5,042 nt of DNA from an uncultured Elusimicrobium sp. Its GTDB lineage: Bacteria; Elusimicrobiota; Elusimicrobia; Elusimicrobiales; Elusimicrobiaceae. Both the position numbers and the translations under genes were made by a program. Location of the stretch: contig CAMGSK010000104.1 in the NCBI GenBank assembly GCA_946061795.1, forward strand, positions 1-5,042. The letters are read 5' to 3'. The notes under the pieces are model-generated. The model ran no database searches and was not told where the DNA came from. It was given only the letters and a program-made list of their open reading frames with translations. Positions 1-5,002 of the stretch are shown in pieces. The first letter of the stretch is position 1, and each line of letters opens with the position of its first letter.

Positions 1-245
1 CAGACTGCCGTTATGAAGCCCAAGGAAGTCGGTTTGCGGCGGACGATTACCGCAGGGCGTTTACCAACGACCGTATGATGATAGCGGACGTCACGTTTAA
101 TGACGAAATAATTTTGACGTTTTTGGTGTTTAAAAATAAAGACGGCTTTTCCGTTAAAACGCCGGAAGAAGCGGTTTTTAGAGATAAAGAATTGGAGCGG
201 TCCGTCCGGCAAAACCTGACGGAACTGGCGGAAAAAATATTATGA
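1..245 (+). CDS. C-terminal end of an unrecognised protein (5' truncated)
   Basis: An open frame enters from the left edge (first full codon at 3) and runs 80 codons to TGA at 243-245. The visible part starts DCRYEAQGSRFAADD and ends LTELAEKIL. It looks like a small alpha/beta tail: a strand-rich middle (IADVTFNDEIILTFLVF, then KNKDGFSVKTPEEAV) followed by a charged helix (RDKELERSVRQNLTELAEKIL). I do not recognise the family and see no catalytic motif. Its stop overlaps the start of the DUF192 gene as ATGA, so the two are very probably co-transcribed and translationally coupled. The N-terminus, and therefore any export signal, lies outside the window. That the frame is coding is supported by the overlap, its codon pattern and its unbroken length; the function is unknown. 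Confidence 0.75.
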   Translation, partial: DCRYEAQGSRFAADDYRRAFTNDRMMIADVTFNDEIILTFLVFKNKDGFSVKTPEEAVFRDKELERSVRQNLTELAEKIL

Positions 246-577
246 AATGCCGGATAAAAAACGGATTTGTTTTGGCGGAAAGCGTGGAGCCTGCGCTCAG
301 TTTTTTTACGCGCTTGAAAGGATTGATGTTCCGCCCCGCTATGGATAAAGGGACGGCGATGCTGCTCTCTCCCTGCCCGCAGATACACACATGTTTTATG
401 CGTTTTGCCATAGACGTGCTGTTTTTGGACCGGGACGGAAACGTACTTTACGTGCTGGAAAACATGAAGCCGTGGCGTTTGAGCCCTATTGTTCACAAAG
501 CGTCCCAAACCTTGGAGATGCCGGCGGGTACGCTGCAGGGGCGCGTAAAAACGGGCGACGCCGTAGAATTTATTTAA
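242..577 (+). CDS. DUF192 family protein (PF02643)
   Basis: This 111-residue protein matches the DUF192 domain over nearly its whole length. Family landmarks are visible in order: RLKGLMFR (24-31), the core block around IHTCFMRFAIDVLFLDRDG (48-66), KPWR (76-79), LEMPAGT (91-97) and a final GD (105-106) before a short strand. The biochemical role of the family is not established. Many members carry an N-terminal signal peptide or lipoprotein signal; this one does not, so it is predicted to be cytoplasmic and is close to the minimal domain length. The start at 242 overlaps the upstream stop (ATGA) and has no strong Shine-Dalgarno of its own, which fits translational coupling. The barrel-protein gene begins 18 bases after its stop, so it is the middle gene of a tight operon. 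Confidence 0.9.
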   Translation: MKCRIKNGFVLAESVEPALSFFTRLKGLMFRPAMDKGTAMLLSPCPQIHTCFMRFAIDVLFLDRDGNVLYVLENMKPWRLSPIVHKASQTLEMPAGTLQGRVKTGDAVEFI

Positions 578-585
578 GAATATTT

Positions 586-590
586 AGGAG
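586..590 (+). promoter_or_regulatory. Shine-Dalgarno AGGAG of the barrel-protein gene
   Basis: AGGAG sits five bases before the ATG at 596. It lies in a 12-base string, ATATTTAGGAGA (580-591), that recurs exactly at 3413-3424 before another exported-protein gene. The match helps choose the start of that second gene. Confidence 0.8.
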
Positions 591-595
591 AAACA

Positions 596-1345
596 ATGAA
601 AAAACGGATTGCTTTGTTTGCTTGTTTGCTGGCGTGCTGCCTGCCCGTTCAGGCGCGCAATATTTGGGACGATTTTTCGGCCAACGTCACACAAGACAAT
701 GTGCGCGCATTTACCAAAGATTTGGGCGGCCTTATCGGTTCGGGCACCTATACCACGGGCCGCGTGCTGGGCTGGGGCGGCTTCCAGATTGGGCCGCGCG
801 GCACGATGATTTTTAAAATGAGCGAAGGCAAAGGCGGCTCTTCCCATACCGCGCTGGGCGAGCGCGACGAAGTGGGAGAAGTGTTCTATCCGTGGCTGCA
901 GGCCGACATCGGCATGCCTTTTCGTTTGGACGGATTTATCCGCGCCAGCAGCTATGAAGGAATGACCATTGCCGGCGGCGGTTTGCGCTGGGGAATCACC
1001 AGCCCCAACGAGATGTTGGGCTCTTTTCAGCCGATGCTGGTGGTGTCTGCCCACAGCGCCAGCGCGCGGGATTTTTCCGCTACGCATTACAACGCCAGCC
1101 TGGTGTTGTCCATGAAGTTTAAATATTTTGTGCCGTATATCGGCGGCGGGGTAGATTACACCACACTGCATATTAATCAGGCCGATAACGCGCCGGAGCT
1201 GGCGGGCGGCAACGAATACGCCGCCACGGCCCGCGCCACGGCGGGGCTGAATTTTAAACTGCCTTCTTATCTGGACTTGAGCGTAGCGGCCAACTACGCC
1301 TATTACGGGTTGGGGGCGGAAGCGTCAGTGTCTTTGCGTTTCTGA
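596..1345 (+). CDS. Predicted outer-membrane beta-barrel protein, exported, family unknown
   Basis: This 249-residue protein begins with a signal peptide (MKKRIALFACLLACCLPVQA). Signal peptidase I cleavage is most likely after VQA (18-20). A lipobox-like LLAC (11-14) makes lipoprotein processing a weaker alternative. The mature part is rich in Gly, aromatic residues and alternating polar/hydrophobic stretches typical of transmembrane beta strands, for example 99-116, 123-134, 145-152, 165-190 and 210-249. It ends SVSLRF; a terminal Phe on an amphipathic strand is the classic recognition signal for the BAM assembly machinery. A Gly-rich N-terminal segment (43-67, LGGLIGSG to QIGPRG) precedes the barrel. 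The length would fit a barrel of roughly 8 to 10 strands. It follows the DUF192 gene by 18 bases and has a good ribosome site, so it is likely the last gene of that operon. Ligand or transport role cannot be read from the sequence. Confidence 0.8.
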   Translation: MKKRIALFACLLACCLPVQARNIWDDFSANVTQDNVRAFTKDLGGLIGSGTYTTGRVLGWGGFQIGPRGTMIFKMSEGKGGSSHTALGERDEVGEVFYPWLQADIGMPFRLDGFIRASSYEGMTIAGGGLRWGITSPNEMLGSFQPMLVVSAHSASARDFSATHYNASLVLSMKFKYFVPYIGGGVDYTTLHINQADNAPELAGGNEYAATARATAGLNFKLPSYLDLSVAANYAYYGLGAEASVSLRF

Positions 1346-1386
1346 CGTACCGTTGCGGCGGAGATTGCGCATTTAGAAACAAAAAG

Positions 1387-1441
1387 AAAAACGGCTGTTT
1401 GGGCGTGCTGGCGGAATATTATATGCGGCGGCCGGTTTTTT
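1387..1441 (+). terminator. Weak candidate terminator after the barrel-protein gene
   Basis: AAAAACGGCTG (1387-1397) can pair with CGGCCGGTTTTT (1429-1440), with one bulged G and one G-T pair, and the right arm runs into six T residues (1436-1441). The loop is long, about 31 bases, and no better hairpin was found in this gap. It is the only terminator candidate between the operon and the next promoter, which begins in the same T run. Confidence 0.3.
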
Positions 1442-1449
1442 GATATACT
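1441..1449 (+). promoter_or_regulatory. Extended -10 promoter of the ankyrin-repeat gene
   Basis: TGATATACT contains an extended -10 motif (TGn) directly followed by TATACT, five of six matches to TATAAT. No convincing -35 box is seen 16-18 bases upstream, which extended -10 promoters can do without. Transcription would start near 1456 and give a leader of roughly 78 bases. Confidence 0.5.
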
Positions 1450-1483
1450 GATGTTAGACGGAAGAATACAGCGTATTTTACAA

Positions 1484-1516
1484 GCCGGGGCATTGAATTT
1501 ACCAAAAAATGCCGGC
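1484..1516 (+). promoter_or_regulatory. Leader hairpin just upstream of the ribosome site
   Basis: GGGCATT-side bases 1489-1494 pair with 1508-1513 (six pairs), and GCC (1484-1486) pairs with GGC (1514-1516) across a two-base GG bulge. The loop is 13 bases and A-rich. It ends eight bases before the GGGAGG Shine-Dalgarno (1524-1529), so it could influence translation initiation of the ankyrin gene. No known riboswitch class is recognised. Confidence 0.35.
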
Positions 1517-1533
1517 GCGTTAAGGGAGGATGA

Positions 1534-2499
1534 ATGAACAAAATTGGAAAAATAAGCGGGATGCTCGCTTCGTTTTTGCTGACGGGAAGTTTAGCTTTTG
1601 CCCAGGAAATCACGGTCAAGGAAGAAATCCTTTATCGTAATACCAATGTGTCTTGGGCTTGCTTTGAGGACGGTTCCGCCGCGGAAATGCTTAAGGACGG
1701 GAATATTTCGGTGGGGTCCTTGGCCCCTGAACAGCTTGTAAAGAAATCTCCGGGTAGTATCGTTCGTTGGGATTCTTCAAATATTGGTTATCCCCTGTAT
1801 TTTGCCGTAAGTGATGTGGGCCTGTATGAGGGTTCTTTTAACGACGAACCCTGCCCGGCCGAACGCAAAAAAGCAATTGCGGAAGTATTTTTACAAAACG
1901 GAGCTGACCCGAACGGAGGGCTGTACCACCAAAAGGGCAACAATACGGATAAGTTCCAAAAAGGAAAAAATGTATTTTTCCTTATAGATACGCCGCTGGG
2001 GTATGCCGCGCGTACCGGAAATTTGCAAACCGCTGAAATGTTGCTTCGCGCCGGCGCCGACCCCAACTATTCGTGGGAGGGGTATTGGGAGAGAACCGGC
2101 TCCGGCAGCGTGTCTTGGGACCAAGACCTTTCTCACTTTGCCTTGGAACAAGTGGTGGGCCGTGCTACCTATCCGGTAAATCAACGGGTGAAAATGATTC
2201 ATTTGTTGGCGCACTATCGTGCGGATGTAAACGCTGTCACCCGCTGCGGTATGACGCCTTTGGCCTTGGTGGTGGCCAGAACGGGCAATCTTTTCTCCGG
2301 TTATGGGCATTTGCCTTTTGCCGAGGCAAAACAAATGGCGCAAGCTCTGCTGGATGCGGGCGCTAATACCAAAGTGAAGGGCGGCAACAACTGCAGCAAA
2401 CACCGCGGGTCCATGACTGTGAAAGAAGTCATGAAAGAACTTCCTGAATGGGAAAGAGACCAATGGGATGCGTTTTTTAAATCTAATCGCCGCAAATAA
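1534..2499 (+). CDS. Exported ankyrin-repeat protein
   Basis: This 321-residue protein has a clear signal peptide (MNKIGKISGMLASFLLTGSLAFA) with a signal peptidase I site after AFA (21-23). The mature protein carries about four ankyrin-type units: YPLYFAV to FLQNGADPN (86-127), TPLGYAARTGNLQTAEMLLRAGADPN (153-178, split here as TPLGYAARTG and NLQTAEMLLRAGADPN), a degenerate FALEQVV to LLAHYRADVN (202-233), and TPLALVVARTGNL to ALLDAGANTK (241-280). Loops of varied length separate the units, including inserts at 128-152 and 179-200. Ankyrin repeats are protein-binding scaffolds, so a periplasmic or secreted binding partner is expected but not identifiable. Residues 24-85 have no recognisable domain. 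The start at 1534 follows GGGAGG (1524-1529); the ATG four bases earlier is in another frame that lacks the signal peptide. It appears to be a single-gene transcript. Confidence 0.88.
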   Translation: MNKIGKISGMLASFLLTGSLAFAQEITVKEEILYRNTNVSWACFEDGSAAEMLKDGNISVGSLAPEQLVKKSPGSIVRWDSSNIGYPLYFAVSDVGLYEGSFNDEPCPAERKKAIAEVFLQNGADPNGGLYHQKGNNTDKFQKGKNVFFLIDTPLGYAARTGNLQTAEMLLRAGADPNYSWEGYWERTGSGSVSWDQDLSHFALEQVVGRATYPVNQRVKMIHLLAHYRADVNAVTRCGMTPLALVVARTGNLFSGYGHLPFAEAKQMAQALLDAGANTKVKGGNNCSKHRGSMTVKEVMKELPEWERDQWDAFFKSNRRK

Positions 2500-2538
2500 C
2501 ACTTTCCATTGACGTTTTGTTCTGAAAAGATAAATCAC

Positions 2539-2567
2539 AACATCCCTCGGTTGAACCGGGGGATGTT
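2539..2567 (+). terminator. Hairpin terminator of the ankyrin-repeat gene
   Basis: Bases 2539-2551 pair with 2555-2567 around the three-base loop TGA, giving a 13-bp stem with a single T-G pair. It is followed by TTTGCGTT, so the T tract is short. The same eight-base tail follows the stronger terminator near 4083. Position 40 bases after the stop supports termination, although a plain 3' stability hairpin is possible. Confidence 0.65.
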
Positions 2568-2624
2568 TGCGTTGAGGAGATTTTGGGTTGGTTCCGGAAA
2601 GATATTTTTCCCAAGAGAGCCGAA

Positions 2625-2646
2625 GGACCTACCCCGGTTTAGGTCC
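2625..2646 (+). promoter_or_regulatory. Inverted repeat upstream of the first paralog gene
   Basis: GGACCTA (2625-2631) and TAGGTCC (2640-2646) form a perfect 7-bp inverted repeat around an eight-base centre. There is no T tract, so it is not a terminator. It lies 32-53 bases before a candidate -10 (2678-2683), a position suited to a dimeric regulator's operator; a leader hairpin is the alternative if transcription starts further upstream. Confidence 0.35.
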
Positions 2647-2677
2647 AAAGACCCTGGCGGAAAGCGCGTAAAATTAG

Positions 2678-2683
2678 GATACT
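2678..2683 (+). promoter_or_regulatory. Weak candidate -10 box of the first paralog gene
   Basis: GATACT matches four of six bases of TATAAT and resembles the TATACT used before the ankyrin gene. No acceptable -35 is present at the usual distance (TGGCGG at 2655-2660 is poor). A promoter is expected somewhere in 2568-2700 because a terminator precedes the gap; this is the best candidate seen, not a firm call. Confidence 0.3.
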
Positions 2684-2716
2684 AAGATAAAGAAAACCAC
2701 CGGGAGATCTAAAACT

Positions 2717-3313
2717 ATGAAAATTTTATCTTTCATGATATGTTTGATGTTGTCCTCGGCCGCTCTTTGGGCTTTACCCCCTGATTGGAATGATTCGTTG
2801 CTGCGCGCCAAGCGCGCCGCGGAGCGAGAAGCCCGGGCACAACAGTCCCTTTGCCCGCGGTTTGGATCCGTGTTAACGGAAGCGCAAAAAGAAACTATTT
2901 CTAAAGCGTCTATTGAAAATGCGGCTGCCCGCATGCGTGCGGCATTTCACCATCCATCCGTGTCGGAAAACGACGTTGTGGACGCCTTGTTGCTTCATTT
3001 TCAGACCCGGTTGTATCTGGCCGGTAGATATACGTCGGAGGATATGCGGCGGGCCGGAGTGAACGGCAAAAATTATGAAGGGGACTTGCACCGCCGCGCG
3101 TTGATGTCCGCGTTCTTTATGCTGACGCCGGCCGCGTACCGCAATTTTAGCTATGACGTACATGATTATGTGGAAGTGCGGGAGGAGGACTGGCGGAGAT
3201 ATAATGACATCGGCCAAAAATATGTAAATGAAATTTGCGCCGCTTTGCATAAATTGGCCGACCCGGAAACTCCCGAAGAGGAATTCAAAGAGTTGTTGCT
3301 GGATTTGTTTTAG
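2717..3313 (+). CDS. Small exported protein, first of two tandem paralogs, family unknown
   Basis: This 198-residue protein has a signal peptide (MKILSFMICLMLSSAALWA) with likely cleavage after residue 19. The mature protein looks mostly alpha-helical and highly charged. It aligns along its length with the gene at 3430-4035. Shared blocks are LLRAKRAAEREA (28-39), LTEAQ (53-57), RALMSAFFMLTPAAYRNFSY (127-146), the strongest match, and W-x6-Q/A-x-Y/M-x-NEI-x2-L (159-177), followed by an acidic C-terminal helix (185-198). There are two Cys in the mature part (46, 174). I recognise no named domain or catalytic motif, so function is unknown and a periplasmic or secreted location is inferred from the signal peptide. 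The start follows GGGAG (2702-2706) by ten bases. The stop codon lies inside the left arm of a large inverted repeat. Confidence 0.85.
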   Translation: MKILSFMICLMLSSAALWALPPDWNDSLLRAKRAAEREARAQQSLCPRFGSVLTEAQKETISKASIENAAARMRAAFHHPSVSENDVVDALLLHFQTRLYLAGRYTSEDMRRAGVNGKNYEGDLHRRALMSAFFMLTPAAYRNFSYDVHDYVEVREEDWRRYNDIGQKYVNEICAALHKLADPETPEEEFKELLLDLF

Positions 3314-3389
3314 CCGTACAAAATGTCCGTTGGAAACGGGTTTGAAAGTGTCTGTTTTGTTGAAAACAGCTGGCTTGATACGGCTAAAA
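3308..3389 (+). repeat. 82-base element: perfect 11-bp terminal inverted repeat enclosing two hairpins
   Basis: TTTTAGCCGTA (3308-3318) and TACGGCTAAAA (3379-3389) are exact reverse complements. Inside them are CCGTT-GGA-AACGG (3327-3339) and CTGTTTT-GTTG-AAAACAG (3352-3369), both perfect stems of 5 and 7 bp. Folded as RNA it would be a closed multibranch structure with an 11-bp basal stem. The left arm includes the stop codon of the upstream gene (TAG, 3311-3313), and the right arm overlaps the end of the downstream -35 box. No T tract follows on the plus strand, so it is not a standard terminator. It could be a structured 3' UTR, an operator pair or a tiny non-autonomous repeat element. Confidence 0.6.
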
Positions 3390-3404
3390 AAGGCATACTA
3401 TAAG
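3375..3404 (+). promoter_or_regulatory. Sigma-70-type promoter of the second paralog gene
   Basis: TTGATA (3375-3380) and TATAAG (3399-3404) each match the -35 and -10 consensus at five of six positions, with an 18-base spacer. Transcription would begin near 3411, leaving a leader of under 20 bases. The right arm of the 82-base inverted-repeat element covers the last two -35 bases and half of the spacer. Confidence 0.6.
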
Positions 3405-3418
3405 TAGGAATTATATTT

Positions 3419-3423
3419 AGGAG
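3419..3423 (+). promoter_or_regulatory. Shine-Dalgarno that decides the start of the second paralog
   Basis: AGGAG directly abuts an in-frame ATG at 3424, which leaves no spacer, but stands six bases from the next ATG at 3430. The same ATATTTAGGAGA context before the gene at 596 is followed by a five-base spacer. The start at 3430 is therefore preferred. Confidence 0.75.
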
Positions 3424-3429
3424 ATGAAC

Positions 3430-4035
3430 ATGAAAAAAATTTGGGCCGTTTTGGCTCCTGCATTATTGTTGATGCCCTTGGCGGGATACGCCGTTTCTTC
3501 CGCCGAATTGGAAGCGGAGCTGGAAAAAGCTGACCGCGCCGCCCGGCAAAATGCCGAAGAAACGTATAAGGGATTCAATCCGCACTTGACGGATGCGCAG
3601 ATGAAGGAAATTCCGGCTTTGATTGAAGGCGCGACGAAACGCCTGAACTCCGCCGGTTATGGTTTTACGGAAGCGGACGTAATGGAAGGTTTATATATAT
3701 ATTTGGCAGCCAACCACGGACTGGTATTCCCGGCTTCCGTGACGGTAGATGAAGTAATGCCGGACGGCCGGATCGTTCCCCAAGAGCTTCAGCTTGAACT
3801 GAATGAAGAGGGCCTGCTGAAAGAACGTGCGTTAAAGTATGCGTTTTTCAAGTTGATTCCCGCTGACAAGCGCGGAAACTTCCAATATCAGCCTTCCGCC
3901 TACCCGGAAATTACGGACTGGCAAGAATTTCATAATATGTGCCAAGCGGACATGAATGAAATTTATAAGCTGTTGAAAAATGTCCAGAATTGTGACTGGG
4001 AGAGTTTTAAAGAAGTATTTGGCAATTTGATGTGA
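3430..4035 (+). CDS. Small exported protein, second of two tandem paralogs, family unknown
   Basis: Read from ATG 3430 the product has 201 residues (203 if the ATG at 3424 were used). It opens with a signal peptide (MKKIWAVLAPALLLMPLAGYA), cleaved most likely after GYA (21). The mature part is mainly helical and acidic. It parallels its neighbour at 2717-3313: LEKADRAARQNA (31-42), LTDAQ (53-57), RALKYAFFKLIPADKRGNFQY (133-153, split as RALKYAFFKLIPA and DKRGNFQY) and W-x10-DMNEIYKLL (164-182). The gap between blocks differs, with an insert around 98-125 (VFPASVTVDEVMPDG onward). Mature Cys residues are at 171 and 188 and are not in the same places as in the paralog. No known domain is recognised. 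It has its own promoter and a strong terminator, so it appears to be transcribed alone. Confidence 0.86.
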   Translation: MKKIWAVLAPALLLMPLAGYAVSSAELEAELEKADRAARQNAEETYKGFNPHLTDAQMKEIPALIEGATKRLNSAGYGFTEADVMEGLYIYLAANHGLVFPASVTVDEVMPDGRIVPQELQLELNEEGLLKERALKYAFFKLIPADKRGNFQYQPSAYPEITDWQEFHNMCQADMNEIYKLLKNVQNCDWESFKEVFGNLM

Positions 4036-4053
4036 TTGGCTAAAATACCGCAC

Positions 4054-4086
4054 AACGCCCCGGATTTGTGACTCCGGGGCGTTTTT
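4054..4086 (+). terminator. Strong intrinsic terminator of the second paralog gene
   Basis: AACGCCCCGGA (4054-4064) pairs perfectly with TCCGGGGCGTT (4073-4083), an 11-bp GC-rich stem with an eight-base loop, followed by a T run (4082-4086) and then GCGTTTT. It starts 19 bases after the stop codon. Confidence 0.9.
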
Positions 4087-4193
4087 GCGTTTTCCGGCTG
4101 TGAAAAATTTGTTTGGAAGGCGTCCTAATCATGCAAAAAAATTCTTTCATGCGTAAACTCCGGGCAGAAGGTTTGAATCCATAGCTGCCGGAA

Positions 4194-4218
4194 GGCACGC
4201 CGCATCGGCCAATGTGCC
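4194..4218. other. Hairpin-forming sequence in the convergent intergenic region
   Basis: GGCAC (4194-4198) pairs with GTGCC (4214-4218), and GCCG (4199-4202) pairs with CGGC (4206-4209) around a CAT loop, leaving a four-base bulge. It lies between the two convergent terminators (4087-4231) in a stretch with no credible gene. No T tract adjoins it on either strand, and no RNA family is recognised. Confidence 0.35.
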
Positions 4219-4231
4219 GGGCGAAGGAGGT

Positions 4232-4262
4232 AAAAATCCCCCGGCGTTAAAAGCCCGGGGGA
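4232..4262 (-). terminator. Intrinsic terminator of metK
   Basis: Read on the minus strand, TCCCCCGG (from 4262) pairs with CCGGGGGA (to 4237), an 8-bp GC-rich stem with a ten-base loop, and is followed by five T residues (complement of 4232-4236). It lies 42 bases beyond the metK stop and marks the end of that transcript. Confidence 0.85.
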
Positions 4263-4303
4263 AAATACAATTTTGCGGCAAGAATGCAATAAAGCGGACC
4301 AAT

Positions 4304-5002
4304 TTATTTGGCTGCGGCCTGTAAGGCTTTTACCTTGTCCGTCGCTTCCCACGGCAGTTCTTTGCGTCCAAAATGTCCGTAGGCGGCCGTTTGCAAATAA
4401 ATGGGGTTGCGCAATTTGAAATATTCAATGATTCCCCGCGGCGTCATCGGGAAGATTTTCCGCGCGATTTGCGCCAGCTTTTGGTCGGAAATTTTCCCGG
4501 TTCCGTCCGTATCCACGTAAAAGCCGACCGGCTCGTCTTTGCCGATGGCATAAGCCAGCTGGACGGTGCATTCTTTGGCCAGTTTGGCGGCTACGATGTT
4601 TTTGGCGATGTAGCGCGCCATATAGGCGGCGGAGCGGTCCACCTTGGTGGGGTCCTTGCCGGAGAAGGCGCCGCCTCCGTGCGGGCAGCGGCCGCCGTAA
4701 GTATCTACAATGATTTTGCGCCCGGTCATGCCCGTATCGCTTTGCGGACCGCCGATGACGAATTTGCCCGTCGGATTAATCAGCACTTTCGTGTCTTTGT
4801 CCATCCATTTTTTGATAGCGGGGAAAATGGCCGCGGCTTCAATTTCTTTTTTGGATTTGTCGGTGATTTTGCTGCCGCTGCGGTCCAAAATGTCTTCCGT
4901 GTGCTGGGTGGAAACCACCACCGTATCTACGCGCACGGGTTCTCCGTCTTCATATTCCACGGTCACCTGGCTTTTGGCGTCCGGGCGAGCAAAGGCCGAG
5001 GC
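4304..5002 (-). CDS. metK: S-adenosylmethionine synthetase (methionine adenosyltransferase), 5' partial with frame break
   Basis: MetK makes S-adenosylmethionine from ATP and methionine in the cytoplasm, as a dimer or tetramer. The window holds the central and C-terminal domains. In order from the edge these are [15 protein letters not shown] (family RPD-x-KSQV), [39 protein letters not shown], the PROSITE signature GGGAFSGKD (complement of 4652-4678), [20 protein letters not shown], and the C-terminal TAAYGHFGR followed by PWE. Key ATP, metal and phosphate-contact motifs of this half are intact. The first about 100 residues are missing. The frame is broken: in register with RPDAKSQ there is a TAA at 5003-5005, preceded by AGTYP (5020-5006), which looks like authentic family sequence; the six codons between P and RPD replace the usual one or two. 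The GTG at 4966 is inside the conserved region and is not a real start. A terminator follows the gene. Confidence 0.93.
   Translation of the reverse strand, partial: ASAFARPDAKSQVTVEYEDGEPVRVDTVVVSTQHTEDILDRSGSKITDKSKKEIEAAAIFPAIKKWMDKDTKVLINPTGKFVIGGPQSDTGMTGRKIIVDTYGGRCPHGGGAFSGKDPTKVDRSAAYMARYIAKNIVAAKLAKECTVQLAYAIGKDEPVGFYVDTDGTGKISDQKLAQIARKIFPMTPRGIIEYFKLRNPIYLQTAAYGHFGRKELPWEATDKVKALQAAAK

Noticed and set aside
47..508. 153-codon minus-strand frame over the DUF192 gene
   Set aside because: The plus-strand DUF192 motifs are unambiguous, and the antisense product resembles no family.
584..1171. 195-codon open frame on the minus strand opposite the barrel-protein gene
   Set aside because: It lacks any recognisable protein pattern, is His/Arg-rich in the way antisense frames are, and lies wholly against a gene with a signal peptide, ribosome site and barrel pattern.
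1891..2538. 215-codon open frame on the minus strand opposite the ankyrin gene
   Set aside because: It is antisense to clear ankyrin repeats and has no domain or convincing ribosome site, so it is a shadow frame.
3308..3389. Interpretation of the nested inverted repeat as the terminator of the first paralog
   Set aside because: The right arm is followed by A residues, not T residues, on the plus strand; a T run would exist only on the minus strand, where no gene ends.
4040..4150. 36-residue minus-strand ORF starting MKEFFCMIRTPSK with GGAG seven bases upstream
   Set aside because: It reads straight through the stem-loop terminator of the plus-strand gene and lies beyond the metK terminator, so both its composition and its expression are doubtful.
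4170..4181. GGTTTGAATCC, resembling a tRNA T-arm
   Set aside because: The invariant C of the TTC loop is T, the flanking bases do not extend the stem to five pairs, and no acceptor or anticodon arm can be placed around it.
4131..4184. 17-residue plus-strand ORF (MQKNSFMRKLRAEGLNP) with GGAAGG about ten bases upstream
   Set aside because: It is too short to distinguish from chance, with no promoter and a position directly after a strong terminator.
4232..4262. Possible riboswitch with a GGAGG-like bases-and-hairpin layout on the plus strand
   Set aside because: On the plus strand nothing is expressed downstream; on the minus strand the hairpin plus T run is a simple terminator in the right place for metK.
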